From: an uncultured Lachnospiraceae bacterium
Lineage (GTDB): Bacteria; Bacillota; Clostridia; Lachnospirales; Lachnospiraceae
DNA: 64,000 nucleotides
Direction of reading: 5' to 3'
Assembly: GCA_910584915.1 (NCBI GenBank)
Contig: CAJUDM010000024.1
Location: forward strand, 9,018 to 73,017
Below the pieces are notes generated by a model that ran no database searches, was not told where the DNA came from, and saw nothing but the letters and a program-made list of their open reading frames with translations. A program made the position numbers and the translations under genes. Of the stretch, positions 53,316 to 61,425 are shown in pieces (position 1 is the first letter of the stretch; each line of letters starts with the position of its first letter).

Positions 53316-54324
53316 AGATGTAGCGAGAATATGCGGCGTGGGAGTCAGTACTGTCTCCCGCGCTATTAATAATCACCCGGATATCAACCCGGAGACAAAG
53401 CAGAAGGTGATGGAGACGATCCGGGAACAGGGGTATATTCCGAACAACAGCGCCCGCAACCTGAAAAGGACTGAGGCGAAGAGCATCGCCGTGCTGGTGA
53501 AAGGAATGACCAACCCTGTCTTCAGCGGCATGATCAAAGTCATAGAGGGGCGGATCAAGCGGGAAAAGTACGCGATGGTGTTAAACCATGTCAACCAGAA
53601 CGAGGACGAGGTGGAGATGGCGCTGGAACTGGTGAAGGAAAAGCGGGTGCGGGGCGTTATTTTTCTCGGCGGATATTTTAACAATGCGGAGGAGAAACTG
53701 GAAAAGCTGCAGGTGCCCTTTATTTTAAGTACGGCGGGATGCGCGCCGGAGAACGTGGACCCGAACAACGGCCGCTATTCCTATCTGTCGGTGGACGATG
53801 AGAAGGAGAGCTTTCGGATGGTCAGCCATCTGGTGGAGAGAGGACACAGACAGGTCGCCATTTTGTGCGCGGATGCCGAGAATGAGAGTATCGGGCATTT
53901 GAGGCTTATGGGCTACAAGAGGGCGCTCTCGGAGCACGGGATACCGGTGGATGAGGGGCTGATCTGCATGATGAAGCCGGAGCTTGAGCCCTATTCCTAT
54001 GAGAACGGTTACGCGATGATGCGGGAACTGCTGGAAAAGAGGCAGGATTTTACGGCGGTGTACGCGATCTCCGATGTGATGGCGATGGGAGCCTGCCGCG
54101 CCGTGGCGGACGCCGGAAAGAGAGTGCCGGAGGATATCGCGGTGGGAGGATTTGACGGCATTGCGGCGGGGGATTATTTTATCCCGAGGATCACGACGAT
54201 CCGCCAGCCGGTGGAGGAGATCGCGGATGCCACGATAAAACTGATGTTCGAGATCCTCGCGGGGAATGAGAAGCATCAGCATCATGTGTTTAAGGGGGAG
54301 CTGCTGGTCAGGGAATCGACTTGA
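53296..54324 (+). CDS. LacI-family transcriptional regulator
   Basis: 342 residues from ATG 53296 (MEELTIKDVARICGVGVSTV), after GGAG. The N-terminal helix-turn-helix and hinge (SRAINNHPDINPETKQKV, YIPNNSARNLKRTEAKSIAV) are classical, followed by a periplasmic-binding-fold sugar sensor. It probably controls the neighbouring carbohydrate genes and is a candidate to bind the AACGTT repeats at 45700. It is convergent with the two-component genes. Confidence 0.93.
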   Translation: MEELTIKDVARICGVGVSTVSRAINNHPDINPETKQKVMETIREQGYIPNNSARNLKRTEAKSIAVLVKGMTNPVFSGMIKVIEGRIKREKYAMVLNHVNQNEDEVEMALELVKEKRVRGVIFLGGYFNNAEEKLEKLQVPFILSTAGCAPENVDPNNGRYSYLSVDDEKESFRMVSHLVERGHRQVAILCADAENESIGHLRLMGYKRALSEHGIPVDEGLICMMKPELEPYSYENGYAMMRELLEKRQDFTAVYAISDVMAMGACRAVADAGKRVPEDIAVGGFDGIAAGDYFIPRITTIRQPVEEIADATIKLMFEILAGNEKHQHHVFKGELLVREST

Positions 54325-54351
54325 TGGGGGGATGCTTTATCTGTATTCTGG

Positions 54352-55629
54352 TCATAAGGTAACAATAAAGGTGCTTCCTCCGCCGGGGGTATCCTTCACG
54401 GAGATCTTTCCGCGGTGGGCGTGGATGATCTCGGCGGCGATGCAGAGTCCGAGCCCGAAATGTCCCTTTTTGCTGCGGGATTTGTCGCTGCGGTAGAAGC
54501 GTTCAAAGATCCGTTCTTTTTCGGCGTCCGGGATACCGATGCCGTTATCCTCCACAGAAAACAGGATATTTTTTCCGTGACAGGTGAGAGTCAGGCGCAC
54601 GGCTCCGCCGGAGGGCGTGTAGCTGAGGGCATTGTGCAATAAAATAGAGAGAACCTGTGTGATGCGTTCTCTATCGCCGGTGATAGTCGGGGCGGTTTCC
54701 TCCGGCAGGGTGATGGAGAGCGCAATATTTTTTTCCGCGGCGACGGGCTGGAAGGCTTCATAGAGGTTGAGCAGCAGCGTATCCGGTTCTACGGGCGCCG
54801 TTTTGATACTCCAGCCTTTGTTGTCGGCGGTTGTCAGAAGAAGCAGGTCGTCGATCAGTTTGGACATCCGCATGCCCTCGGACTGAATGGCATCCAGAAA
54901 GTGTGCCCGCACGCTGCCCTCCGCTTTCCCGGAGGCGGAGGCGCAGGAGAGGATCACAGCCAACGGCGTGCGCAGCTCGTGGGAGGCGGCGGCGATAAAC
55001 TGTGTCTGTTTTTTTTGGTTTTCTTCCAGCGGTTTCAGGATACGCTTTGTGAAATGCCAGGCGAAAAAGGACAGGGCGATGACAGCGAGAATGTCAAGGG
55101 TAAAAAACAGAAACCGCTGGCGGTTGATCTGGGCACTCAGGGGATCAAGGGGCGAGAGGATCATGACCCGCAGAGAGCCGCTGCTTTTTTCCGCTACGGC
55201 TGCGCAGGCATAATAGTCTCTCCCGCTGCTTTCTTTCGGGGAAAAGAGAAATTCCGTGTGGTAGATATCGGAGAAGGCTGCGGAGGTGATCTCTGAAGGA
55301 CTGTCCTCCCACGCCTCCCAGGCTTCGCGGAAGAGCTGTTTTTCTTCCGCCGTCTCCCGCTCGTTGAACAGAAAGGGAACGCCGTTGTCAGTGATATGGA
55401 TCAGGTATTTTCCGCCGTCCTCCATCCTGGTGAGCCATTCGTGGGTGATCACGCTCTGGTGCTCGAGGTTGGTGATCAGAGTGTTCATGTCGTTCTGGAA
55501 GGAAGAAAAGCTGTTCTCTTTTAAGCCCTGTTCCGAGATATAGAGATAGCCCAGGGACATGATAAGCAGGATGAAGGCTGTGATGGAGCCGCAAAGGACA
55601 GCGAGATGCAGGTGTACTTTTTGAAACAT
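54352..55629 (-). CDS. Sensor histidine kinase
   Basis: 425 residues from ATG 55629. Transmembrane 1 near the N-terminus (AVLCGSITAFILLIMSLGYL), an extracellular region of ~130 residues, transmembrane 2 (FLFFTLDILAVIALSFFAW), HisKA with AASHELRTPLAVILSCA, and HATPase_c with LLHNALSYTPSGG, VEDNGIGIPD and GHFGLGLCIA. It pairs with the response regulator encoded upstream on the same strand, with 138 bases between the genes. The signal is unknown. Confidence 0.92.
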   Translation of the reverse strand: MFQKVHLHLAVLCGSITAFILLIMSLGYLYISEQGLKENSFSSFQNDMNTLITNLEHQSVITHEWLTRMEDGGKYLIHITDNGVPFLFNERETAEEKQLFREAWEAWEDSPSEITSAAFSDIYHTEFLFSPKESSGRDYYACAAVAEKSSGSLRVMILSPLDPLSAQINRQRFLFFTLDILAVIALSFFAWHFTKRILKPLEENQKKQTQFIAAASHELRTPLAVILSCASASGKAEGSVRAHFLDAIQSEGMRMSKLIDDLLLLTTADNKGWSIKTAPVEPDTLLLNLYEAFQPVAAEKNIALSITLPEETAPTITGDRERITQVLSILLHNALSYTPSGGAVRLTLTCHGKNILFSVEDNGIGIPDAEKERIFERFYRSDKSRSKKGHFGLGLCIAAEIIHAHRGKISVKDTPGGGSTFIVTL

Positions 55630-55767
55630 AAATCATTCCAGTTCCGTGTCAGAGGGTTTCCTGTGTTGGGAGGATGTGCTGACACTGTATGTTTTCCGGC
55701 GTTTTGACAGGCGGCGCGCCTGATGCCGTATCGGCGCTGTTAAGCCGTTTACGGGCAAGCCGGTGCG

Positions 55768-56439
55768 TCAGGTTTCGAGCTGATAGCCAATACTTCTGAT
55801 GGTGCGTATGGAGACGCGGCTGCCCACGGTTTTCAGGCGCCTTCTGAGGAAATGGATGTAGTTGTCCAGATTGCCGTCCTCCACATCGCTCTCGGGCCCC
55901 CAGACTTTTGTGAGCAGCAGGGTGCGGGAGAGAGGCTGCCCGGGGTTTCTGAGAAAGACTTCCAGAAGGTCTCCCTCCCGCCTGGACATGCTGCAGGCGC
56001 CGGATGCGCCGGTCAGCATGTTGTCCTCCGGGCGGTACACGATATCTCCGAAGGCGAGCTGCCCTGTCAGTTCCATTTTGCGGGGGCGGCGGGCGATGCA
56101 GCGGATTCTCGCCATCAGTTCCTCGAAGGCAAAGGGCTTTACCAGATAATCGTCGGCTCCCAGATCGAGCCCGGTGACCTTGTCATCCAGGGTGCCGAGA
56201 GCGGTGATTAAAATAACGGGTGTTTGGTTATTGCTGCCGCGCATTTTTAAGAGGACATCCGTGCCGCTTATGTAGGGCAGCATCCGATCGAGCAGGATCA
56301 GATCGTGGATATTCTGCTCGATATAGTACAGTGCCTCCTCGCCGTCTGAGCAGGTATCAACGATAAAGCCTTCCTGTTTGAGCTGGAAGGCGAGGGAAGT
56401 TTTCAGTTTTTCGTCATCTTCTACCAGAAGGATTCTCAT
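55768..56439 (-). CDS. DNA-binding response regulator, OmpR family
   Basis: 223 residues from ATG 56439 (MRILLVEDDEKLKTSLAFQL), which follows AGAGG; an in-frame ATG at 56457 has no ribosome binding site. Receiver with EDDE, phospho-acceptor Asp in LLDRMLPY, Thr in LITALGT and Lys in VKPFAFEEL. C-terminal winged helix with SDVEDGNLDNYIHFLRRRLK. It is the partner of the kinase at 54352. Confidence 0.93.
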   Translation of the reverse strand: MRILLVEDDEKLKTSLAFQLKQEGFIVDTCSDGEEALYYIEQNIHDLILLDRMLPYISGTDVLLKMRGSNNQTPVILITALGTLDDKVTGLDLGADDYLVKPFAFEELMARIRCIARRPRKMELTGQLAFGDIVYRPEDNMLTGASGACSMSRREGDLLEVFLRNPGQPLSRTLLLTKVWGPESDVEDGNLDNYIHFLRRRLKTVGSRVSIRTIRSIGYQLET

Positions 56440-56527
56440 GCCGCGCCTCTTTTTCATAAAATTTTTTCAGTATAAAGATAGTATATCAGAAAAGTCTTTA
56501 AAAAATCTCTAAAAAATGAAGCAGTTG

Positions 56528-56575
56528 TGAAATACTGATAAATGCGGAGAAAATGCCGTATTTATCAGTATTTCA
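56528..56575. repeat. Long perfect palindrome at the chromosome-prophage junction
   Basis: TGAAATACTGATAAAT (56528-56543) and ATTTATCAGTATTTCA (56560-56575) pair fully; CGG/CCG extends the stem inward. It lies between the response regulator promoter and the integrase stop. It may be a bidirectional terminator or part of the attachment region. No T-run follows immediately on either strand. Confidence 0.6.
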
Positions 56576-56638
56576 TGGTATTTTATATCACATTTAAATG
56601 CGAAAAAATCAATAAAATTCTGAATGGTTAGCGACAAG

Positions 56639-57760
56639 TTAGCGACAAATTTTATTTATCTCTATCCGCAATTCATCAATAGTCCGATGACCGTATTTCA
56701 GATCCGTAACATCGGTTCCGAGGGCATGTCCCATAAGCATTTTTTTAGATAGTGTATCAACATGATACTTATCGCATAACCATGAAAAAGTATGCCGGCA
56801 ATCGTGTGGAGTATGACCGGTTATTCCTATCATGGCAAGAGCATCTGTAAATTCCACTCTGAATTTTGGCGGTGTCAGGGAAAACAATATGTTTTCTTTC
56901 TGGATGAATGGGATGATCTCTTTGTTAAATGGCACGATCCTTCCTTTTCCAGCTTTTGTCTTTACGCCGCCTTTGAAATACTGCTCATCCATATTAATCT
57001 CTACAGTTTTGTAGGCCGATATCCGGAAACCGCTGTATATCATGATGAGAACAGCCTGTAATGTTTTATTATCCGCAGAATTGTCCCATATCAGTTTAAG
57101 TTCATTTTCTGAAAAAGGAATCCCTTTTTCATCATCATCTGGCGTATTGATCTTTACGTGATCAGCATATTTCCGGTCGCACAGATCATGCGAATAAGCA
57201 TACTCATACATCTGCTTAAAAAGAGTCTGTATATGTTCTTTTGTAGCGTGTTTTTTATCACAGTTATCAATTACTTCCTGCAGATCTTGTGTCTTTAAAG
57301 CCTTAAATGGCTTATTATGTAATACTTTGGCATTCTTATAAGCTGTTTTAGTTGCATAAATAGTTGCTTTTGAATACTCCCGGGTTTTATCACGTTCATA
57401 TTTGTAGGAAAAGAATTCTGTGTATATTTCAGAAAATGTTTTAAGTTCGGAGGCAGCACGGCAATTATTATTGTAAGCTGCTATGATCTTATTTATAACT
57501 TCATTCTGACGGTCTGAGGGCTTTATTTCAGCAGTTGAAAAGTCTTCTGCATTAAATGTTCCATCTTTATATTTCATAAGCGCATAGAAGCCAATATACC
57601 AGTCAGAAACATAACATAGCGCTTTAGGGGTGATAGGGGATCCGTTTTCATTAAATTCAGTAACGGGAGGATATACGCCATAGGGATTGGAGCGCTTTCC
57701 ACTCAGTTTTTTTATGCTGCCGAAACCATTCGGAAGCTTTGGGTGTTTTTTCTTTGCCAT
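56639..57760 (-). CDS. Phage tyrosine recombinase (integrase)
   Basis: 373 residues; ATG 57760 follows AAAAGGAGACTG. The N-terminal part holds an arm-binding/SAM-like region (ASELKTFSEIYTEFFSYKYE), and the catalytic domain has Arg in YSGFRISAYK, Lys in KTKAGKGRIV, HxxR in PHDCRHTFSWL, His in GHALGTDV and the nucleophile Tyr in DLKYGH. It integrates and excises the prophage by recombination between attP and attB. The gene ends at the prophage edge, so the attachment site should lie close to 56600. Confidence 0.94.
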   Translation of the reverse strand: MAKKKHPKLPNGFGSIKKLSGKRSNPYGVYPPVTEFNENGSPITPKALCYVSDWYIGFYALMKYKDGTFNAEDFSTAEIKPSDRQNEVINKIIAAYNNNCRAASELKTFSEIYTEFFSYKYERDKTREYSKATIYATKTAYKNAKVLHNKPFKALKTQDLQEVIDNCDKKHATKEHIQTLFKQMYEYAYSHDLCDRKYADHVKINTPDDDEKGIPFSENELKLIWDNSADNKTLQAVLIMIYSGFRISAYKTVEINMDEQYFKGGVKTKAGKGRIVPFNKEIIPFIQKENILFSLTPPKFRVEFTDALAMIGITGHTPHDCRHTFSWLCDKYHVDTLSKKMLMGHALGTDVTDLKYGHRTIDELRIEINKICR

Positions 57761-57783
57761 CTGATCAGTCTCCTTTTGGGCAT

Positions 57784-57814
57784 AAAAATGCCCGGCACTT
57801 GCGTTTTTGCCGGG
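57784..57814 (-). terminator. Minus-strand terminator or attenuator upstream of the integrase gene
   Basis: On the minus strand CCCGGC (57814-57809) pairs with GCCGGG (57796-57791), followed by CATTTTT. It lies 24 bases before the integrase start, so it can end upstream transcription or attenuate the integrase. Confidence 0.65.
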
Positions 57815-57936
57815 AGAATGATATAATTCACTTGCTTAGGGTGGATTATATCGGTACTCCCGGTATAGTTCCGATTCGCTCCGGTGTTACCAGCACTGGG
57901 GCGGATTTTTTATATAGGTTGCGACGTTGCAACAGG
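57815..57936 (-). promoter_or_regulatory. Structured leader region upstream of the integrase
   Basis: Between the repressor remnant and the terminator. It contains the near-palindrome GGTACTCCCGGTATAGTTCC and a CCGCCCCAGTG...CACCGG stem on the minus strand. I see no gene; it probably forms the integrase 5' leader. Confidence 0.4.
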
Positions 57937-57993
57937 TTATAATTTATCAACTACCCTGCTCATACACGGAGAGTCCTCTGTGAGTAGGATGTT
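57937..57993 (-). pseudogene. Duplicated 3' tail of the phage repressor gene
   Basis: On the minus strand this encodes ILLTEDSPCMSRVVDKL followed by a stop, matching the repressor C-terminus VPLTEDSLCMGRVVGKL at 12 of 17 positions and in DNA. It begins at the stop codon of the gene at 57992-58741, which is therefore flanked by two copies of the repressor tail. Confidence 0.75.
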
Positions 57994-58741
57994 ACCAGCA
58001 TTTACTACATTTTTGGTAATTCATATTAAGCGCATACTCCAAAGAAACTTGTCTGGCTTTGTTTGGATTCATTCTTCCACAATTATTAATACTGTGATAT
58101 TTATCCCCAGTAGCTGAAAGCCACACCATTTCACCGATAGGAGTGGAGGTGCTTTCCTCAGGAACGGAAGGAGTTTCAGCAGTTGCAGATTCTTCTGCAG
58201 GAGCAGGTGTCTGTACAGGGGCTACAGAATCATTCGCATCAGGAATATTTGCATCAGAAAGATCAGCATTTTCAGGAGGCGCTTCCGGAAGTTTTTGTTC
58301 TTCAGAAACTTTTGGGGCTTCCGTTTCCGATGCGTCCGATTCAGCTGCTATTTTTTGATCTTCAGATCTTTGAAGATATTCTTCATTTGTCTTCTTGTTG
58401 CCTCCTTTATGAGAGGAGATATCTACCACATTAATAGATAAAATGTTGCTTTTGATATCATCGGAAACTATGTAGATATCATAAGTGCCTTCTGAATTGC
58501 CAGTATTAAGAATGGAGTCAGAGAATGTAATGGAATCTGGGACAGCAATATATTCAAGAGAATCGGTATTTGCGCCATCAGGGAGAATGGAGATATCTAC
58601 AGGTATTTCAGTGTTTATATCATATTTCTGTTGGTAATTAGGAATAGATATCTCTATGGATTCAACCTTTTTATCAGGTGTCAACGCACCAATAATGGCG
58701 AGAACGGCTATTCCTCCAATGATTATTCTCTTTTTACTCAT
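57992..58741 (-). CDS. Membrane-anchored or secreted prophage protein with Cys/His C-terminal motif
   Basis: 249 residues from ATG 58741, which follows AAAGGAG. The N-terminus MSKKRIIIGGIAVLAIIGAL is a signal anchor. Residues ~28-115 look like a beta-sandwich (IEISIPNYQQKYDINTEIPV). Residues ~115-205 are an Ala/Pro/Glu/Ser-rich linker. The C-terminus (GDKYHSINNCGRMNPNKA, QKCSKCW) is the small H-x4-C ... C-x2-C metal-binding-like module found at the end of many Firmicutes secreted proteins. It sits in the lysogeny module and is probably expressed from the prophage, perhaps as a surface-acting lysogenic conversion factor. Confidence 0.75.
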   Translation of the reverse strand: MSKKRIIIGGIAVLAIIGALTPDKKVESIEISIPNYQQKYDINTEIPVDISILPDGANTDSLEYIAVPDSITFSDSILNTGNSEGTYDIYIVSDDIKSNILSINVVDISSHKGGNKKTNEEYLQRSEDQKIAAESDASETEAPKVSEEQKLPEAPPENADLSDANIPDANDSVAPVQTPAPAEESATAETPSVPEESTSTPIGEMVWLSATGDKYHSINNCGRMNPNKARQVSLEYALNMNYQKCSKCW

Positions 58742-58782
58742 TTTAAGTCTCCTTTCTTTGGTATGGTTTTTTATAGTTATTT

Positions 58783-59523
58783 TTACAATTTCCCAACAAC
58801 TCTGCCCATACACAGAGAGTCCTCTGTAAGTGGGACATCACCATATCCCTTATTCAGCGATATAAGCTTATCTTTCCCAAGTTTTTTTACATATGCTTGT
58901 CCATTGACGTTAAAGATACCGATCTCACCAATCTGAACCTCACAGGTAGGTTCGATCAGAAGGACATCACCATCATTATACAGTGGCTCCATGCTCCTTC
59001 CGTCTACTTTTACAGCATAAGCCACACGCCGGTACTCAGGGATGTCCGGCAGTGTGATGCGCTCAGAGTACACATCGTCAAAGATGACTTCTCCTGATCC
59101 GGCAGACACGCTGCGATAGTAATCTATGAGGCGGCCTTTTTCATTGGAGCCGTTATGTAACTCGACGATGGCAGCAGGCGCCTGTTCTATCTGCTTCATG
59201 CGGTCGACTTCCCATTTGAGTACAGTATCTACATGGGTTCGGCCTACAGGATCAAGAGAACAGTACGCTTTTAAATGTTCAAAATCTTTTTTACTATATA
59301 ATTCATTAGTTGGAGGCATAGAATCATTTTCACCAACAAAGTATTCTGCTGTGACACCAAAAATGTCGGCAATTTTGAGAAGAACTTCTATATCGGCTTT
59401 TTTACTATCTCTCTTAATAATAGAATAAATGGTTTGCGGAGATACGCCAATCTTTCTGGCAAGTTCATTTGCATTTGTATCATTGATATCCATCAATGTG
59501 GACAATCTAGCGCCTATTCCCAT
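58783..59523 (-). CDS. Phage CI-type repressor with S24 (LexA-like) peptidase domain
   Basis: 246 residues from ATG 59523 (MGIGARLSTLMDINDTNANE), nine bases after GAGGAGG; an in-frame ATG at 59541 precedes that site. N-terminal helix-turn-helix (ELARKIGVSPQTIYSIIKRD), then a linker, then the S24 domain with Ser in VDGRSMEPLYNDGD and Lys in AYVKKLG, so RecA-stimulated self-cleavage is expected. It represses the divergent early promoter and maintains lysogeny. Confidence 0.93.
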   Translation of the reverse strand: MGIGARLSTLMDINDTNANELARKIGVSPQTIYSIIKRDSKKADIEVLLKIADIFGVTAEYFVGENDSMPPTNELYSKKDFEHLKAYCSLDPVGRTHVDTVLKWEVDRMKQIEQAPAAIVELHNGSNEKGRLIDYYRSVSAGSGEVIFDDVYSERITLPDIPEYRRVAYAVKVDGRSMEPLYNDGDVLLIEPTCEVQIGEIGIFNVNGQAYVKKLGKDKLISLNKGYGDVPLTEDSLCMGRVVGKL

Positions 59524-59547
59524 ATTAAATAACCTCCTCATGAACTG

Positions 59548-59576
59548 AATATATCATAAAATAAAAAAAGTGTAAA
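59548..59576 (-). promoter_or_regulatory. Repressor promoter (leftward)
   Basis: Minus strand TTTACA (59576-59571), 17-base spacer, TATATT (59553-59548). Confidence 0.75.
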
Positions 59577-59583
59577 CAAAAAA

Positions 59584-59661
59584 TTATGCAAAAGAATAAA
59601 AAAGTGTTGACAAGTTATGCGAAAGGATATAATATAGCATCAAGAGTTATGCAAATGAATA
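59584..59661 (+). promoter_or_regulatory. Three direct-repeat operators of the lysogeny switch
   Basis: TTATGCAAAAGAATA (59584-59598), TTATGCGAAAGGATA (59615-59629) and TTATGCAAATGAATA (59647-59661), spaced 31 and 32 bases, so on nearly the same helix face. The middle copy lies in the spacer of the rightward promoter. Confidence 0.7.
59607..59635 (+). promoter_or_regulatory. Early rightward phage promoter
   Basis: TTGACA (59607-59612), 17-base spacer, TAATAT (59630-59635): close to consensus, with a putative operator inside the spacer. Confidence 0.85.
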
Positions 59662-59677
59662 AGAAAGGAGGATAAAA

Positions 59678-59893
59678 ATGCAGTGCTTGAACCTTAAAGG
59701 GGAAATGGCGAAGCGAAATATTAAAGTGGAAGATATCGCGAATGCGTTAAATATTCACAGAAATAGTGCATCAAATAAAATCAACGGCGATACGTCATTT
59801 TCTATTGAAGAAGCGGTGAAAGTTAAAGAAACATATTTTCCCGATTTAAGTTTGAAGTATCTATTTGAAAAGTCAAAAGCAGGAAGAGGGTGA
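59678..59893 (+). CDS. Cro-like helix-turn-helix regulator
   Basis: 71 residues; ATG 59678 follows AAAGGAGG. XRE-type helix-turn-helix (EMAKRNIKVEDIANALNIHR, NSASNKINGDTSFSIEEAVK). It is transcribed divergently from the repressor across the operator region, the standard Cro position. Its stop overlaps the GTG start of the next small gene. Confidence 0.85.
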   Translation: MQCLNLKGEMAKRNIKVEDIANALNIHRNSASNKINGDTSFSIEEAVKVKETYFPDLSLKYLFEKSKAGRG

Positions 59894-60057
59894 GGGAGAT
59901 AAAAGAAGTAATAATTGCAGCAGTTACAGCAATGGTTATATCTGTAATCTGCTGCAATATATCAGCAAGAGTAACGTTTAATAAGATTGATAAATATGTA
60001 GCCGATATGATTGATTTAGCAAAGGAATCAATCAGAAATGCATATATCAATAAATGA
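59890..60057 (+). CDS. Small membrane peptide (55 aa) coupled to the Cro-like gene
   Basis: GTG 59890 overlaps the Cro-like stop (GTGA), implying translational coupling. The product VREIKEVIIAAVTAMVISVI continues as one transmembrane helix and then a short amphipathic tail (KIDKYVADMIDLAKES). Its last 30 bases overlap the convergent DUF4393 gene. Function unknown; small membrane peptides in this place are often superinfection or holin-like factors, which is a guess. Confidence 0.6.
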   Translation: MREIKEVIIAAVTAMVISVICCNISARVTFNKIDKYVADMIDLAKESIRNAYINK

Positions 60058-60822
60058 TTTACCTAAAGGGGTTGCCTCGACTGTTCCCTCAATGATTTTC
60101 ACATTAGCAAAAGGATAATTTTCTTTAGCATATTCATAGGCAGGGTGCTGAGTAAATTTTTCATATAAATTAGGCGTATCAAGTTTTTTACCGTAAGTAA
60201 TTGTCAACATGCCTAATCGTGATAAAGAGGAAAGTGATTGAGAACAAAGACGGAAATCTGTATCTGCAAGTTCAAGAAATATATGATCAGGTATGTCTAT
60301 GTATGATGGTGAGCCCAGTATATATAAGACATATTTGCATACTGGAAGGCGAATAAACTTTCCAGATTTATCTTTAAAAAGACGAATAATTTTTGCATCC
60401 AAAACAGACATTTGCTTGATGATTTCGGCAAATGAAGGGTGAACATATTGGGAATAATCTGAATTCATGGAATTACATATTAAAGAAGTGAACATTCGGC
60501 GAAGTTCATCTTCTTCTATACAATATTTGGAATTTTCCAAAGCTTGGGCAGTTACCTGAATTGAAGGTTCAATTACTTTTTCCTCAGGGATTTGTTTTAT
60601 GGAAGCCTCTAATTCTTTACGAAAAACGTCCAGATTATGTGCATATTTTATTTTTTTCTTTTCAGAAAGCTGGGTTATGCCACCAAATACTAAATACCAT
60701 AAATCGGCGAGAGTAGTTCCGATAGAGAGACTTGGCTTATCACTTAGATTTTTAAGAGCATTATCCGCAGATGAGGGAAGTTCAATATTAAGTAAGGTGT
60801 TGACAGTTTTATTTTCGCTCAT
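60028..60822 (-). CDS. DUF4393 (Abi-alpha) protein, candidate abortive infection factor
   Basis: 264 residues from ATG 60822, which follows AAAGAGGAAA; upstream codons in the open frame lack support. Family signatures: SIQVTAQALENSKYCIEEDE and RRMFTSLICNSMNSDYSQYV followed by HPSFAEIIKQMSVLDAKI. Some members of DUF4393/Abi-alpha are annotated as abortive infection proteins. It is on the opposite strand to the early genes, so it can be expressed in the lysogen and may protect it from other phages. Confidence 0.82.
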   Translation of the reverse strand: MSENKTVNTLLNIELPSSADNALKNLSDKPSLSIGTTLADLWYLVFGGITQLSEKKKIKYAHNLDVFRKELEASIKQIPEEKVIEPSIQVTAQALENSKYCIEEDELRRMFTSLICNSMNSDYSQYVHPSFAEIIKQMSVLDAKIIRLFKDKSGKFIRLPVCKYVLYILGSPSYIDIPDHIFLELADTDFRLCSQSLSSLSRLGMLTITYGKKLDTPNLYEKFTQHPAYEYAKENYPFANVKIIEGTVEATPLGKSFIDICISD

Positions 60823-60908
60823 ATATTTTCCTCTTTCTTTCGTACTCGGCTCTGGCGGGAGCCTGTAAAGAAAGTATAAGTGAGAAAACGGAAAAAGGCA
60901 ATGAAAAA

Positions 60909-60938
60909 GCTCCAAAGGTGGTGGCACACCAAAGGAGC
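60909..60938 (-). terminator. Minus-strand terminator-like hairpin upstream of DUF4393
   Basis: GCTCC-AAA-GGTG-loop-CACC-AAA-GGAGC on the plus strand. Read on the minus strand, the stem is followed by TTTTTC. It could insulate or attenuate the DUF4393 gene. Confidence 0.45.
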
Positions 60939-61027
60939 GGCAACCAGTAACTACACATACCGGATATAGGTAGATTTTAACATGTTTTTCCTGATCCGGC
61001 AAGCGGAAAGAAAGGAGGAACACTCAA

Positions 61028-61225
61028 TTGAGCGAAAGAGTACCGCTGTCAGAAGCGGCGAAGATCCTCGGAATGTCACAGCAGGGAGTACGGGAACATA
61101 TGAAACGGAATCTCTTCCCGGTACCAATCGGGTATGTGACAAAGCAGGGGAATAAATATCAGTATCATATTTATAGAGAGATGTTGAACAGGCACTTGGG
61201 AAAATCATGTAGGGAGGAAAGCTGA
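61028..61225 (+). CDS. Small helix-turn-helix protein (excisionase/MerR-like)
   Basis: 65 residues from TTG 61028, after AAAGGAGG. VPLSEAAKILGMSQQGVREH is a winged helix-turn-helix of the excisionase/DNA-binding type. It could be the prophage excisionase or an early regulator. It overlaps no neighbour and is followed after one base by the next start. Confidence 0.75.
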   Translation: MSERVPLSEAAKILGMSQQGVREHMKRNLFPVPIGYVTKQGNKYQYHIYREMLNRHLGKSCREES

Positions 61226-61226
61226 G

Positions 61227-61400
61227 ATGAGCGGATTAGAGATAGAAAGGCTACGAGAGCGGGTGAAAGGAATGACAACAGATCAGCAGAAGGTAATAGC
61301 CGGGGCTCTGCCGGATGAGATACTCTGGGAGGCTATCTACGGCAGGTTCTTATACCTGCAGGGAGCAGTATCAGACGTTAGCCGGGCAGTGAAGGGCTGA
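61227..61400 (+). CDS. Small phage protein (57 aa)
   Basis: ATG 61227 follows GGGAGGAAAG and starts one base after the preceding stop. The product is soluble and helical (SGLEIERLRERVKGMTTDQQ ... LWEAIYGRFLYLQG). No family is recognised. The tight packing with its neighbours and the ribosome binding site support it. Confidence 0.6.
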   Translation: MSGLEIERLRERVKGMTTDQQKVIAGALPDEILWEAIYGRFLYLQGAVSDVSRAVKG

Positions 61401-61425
61401 TATCAGGGAGAAAGGAGGGGAAACC

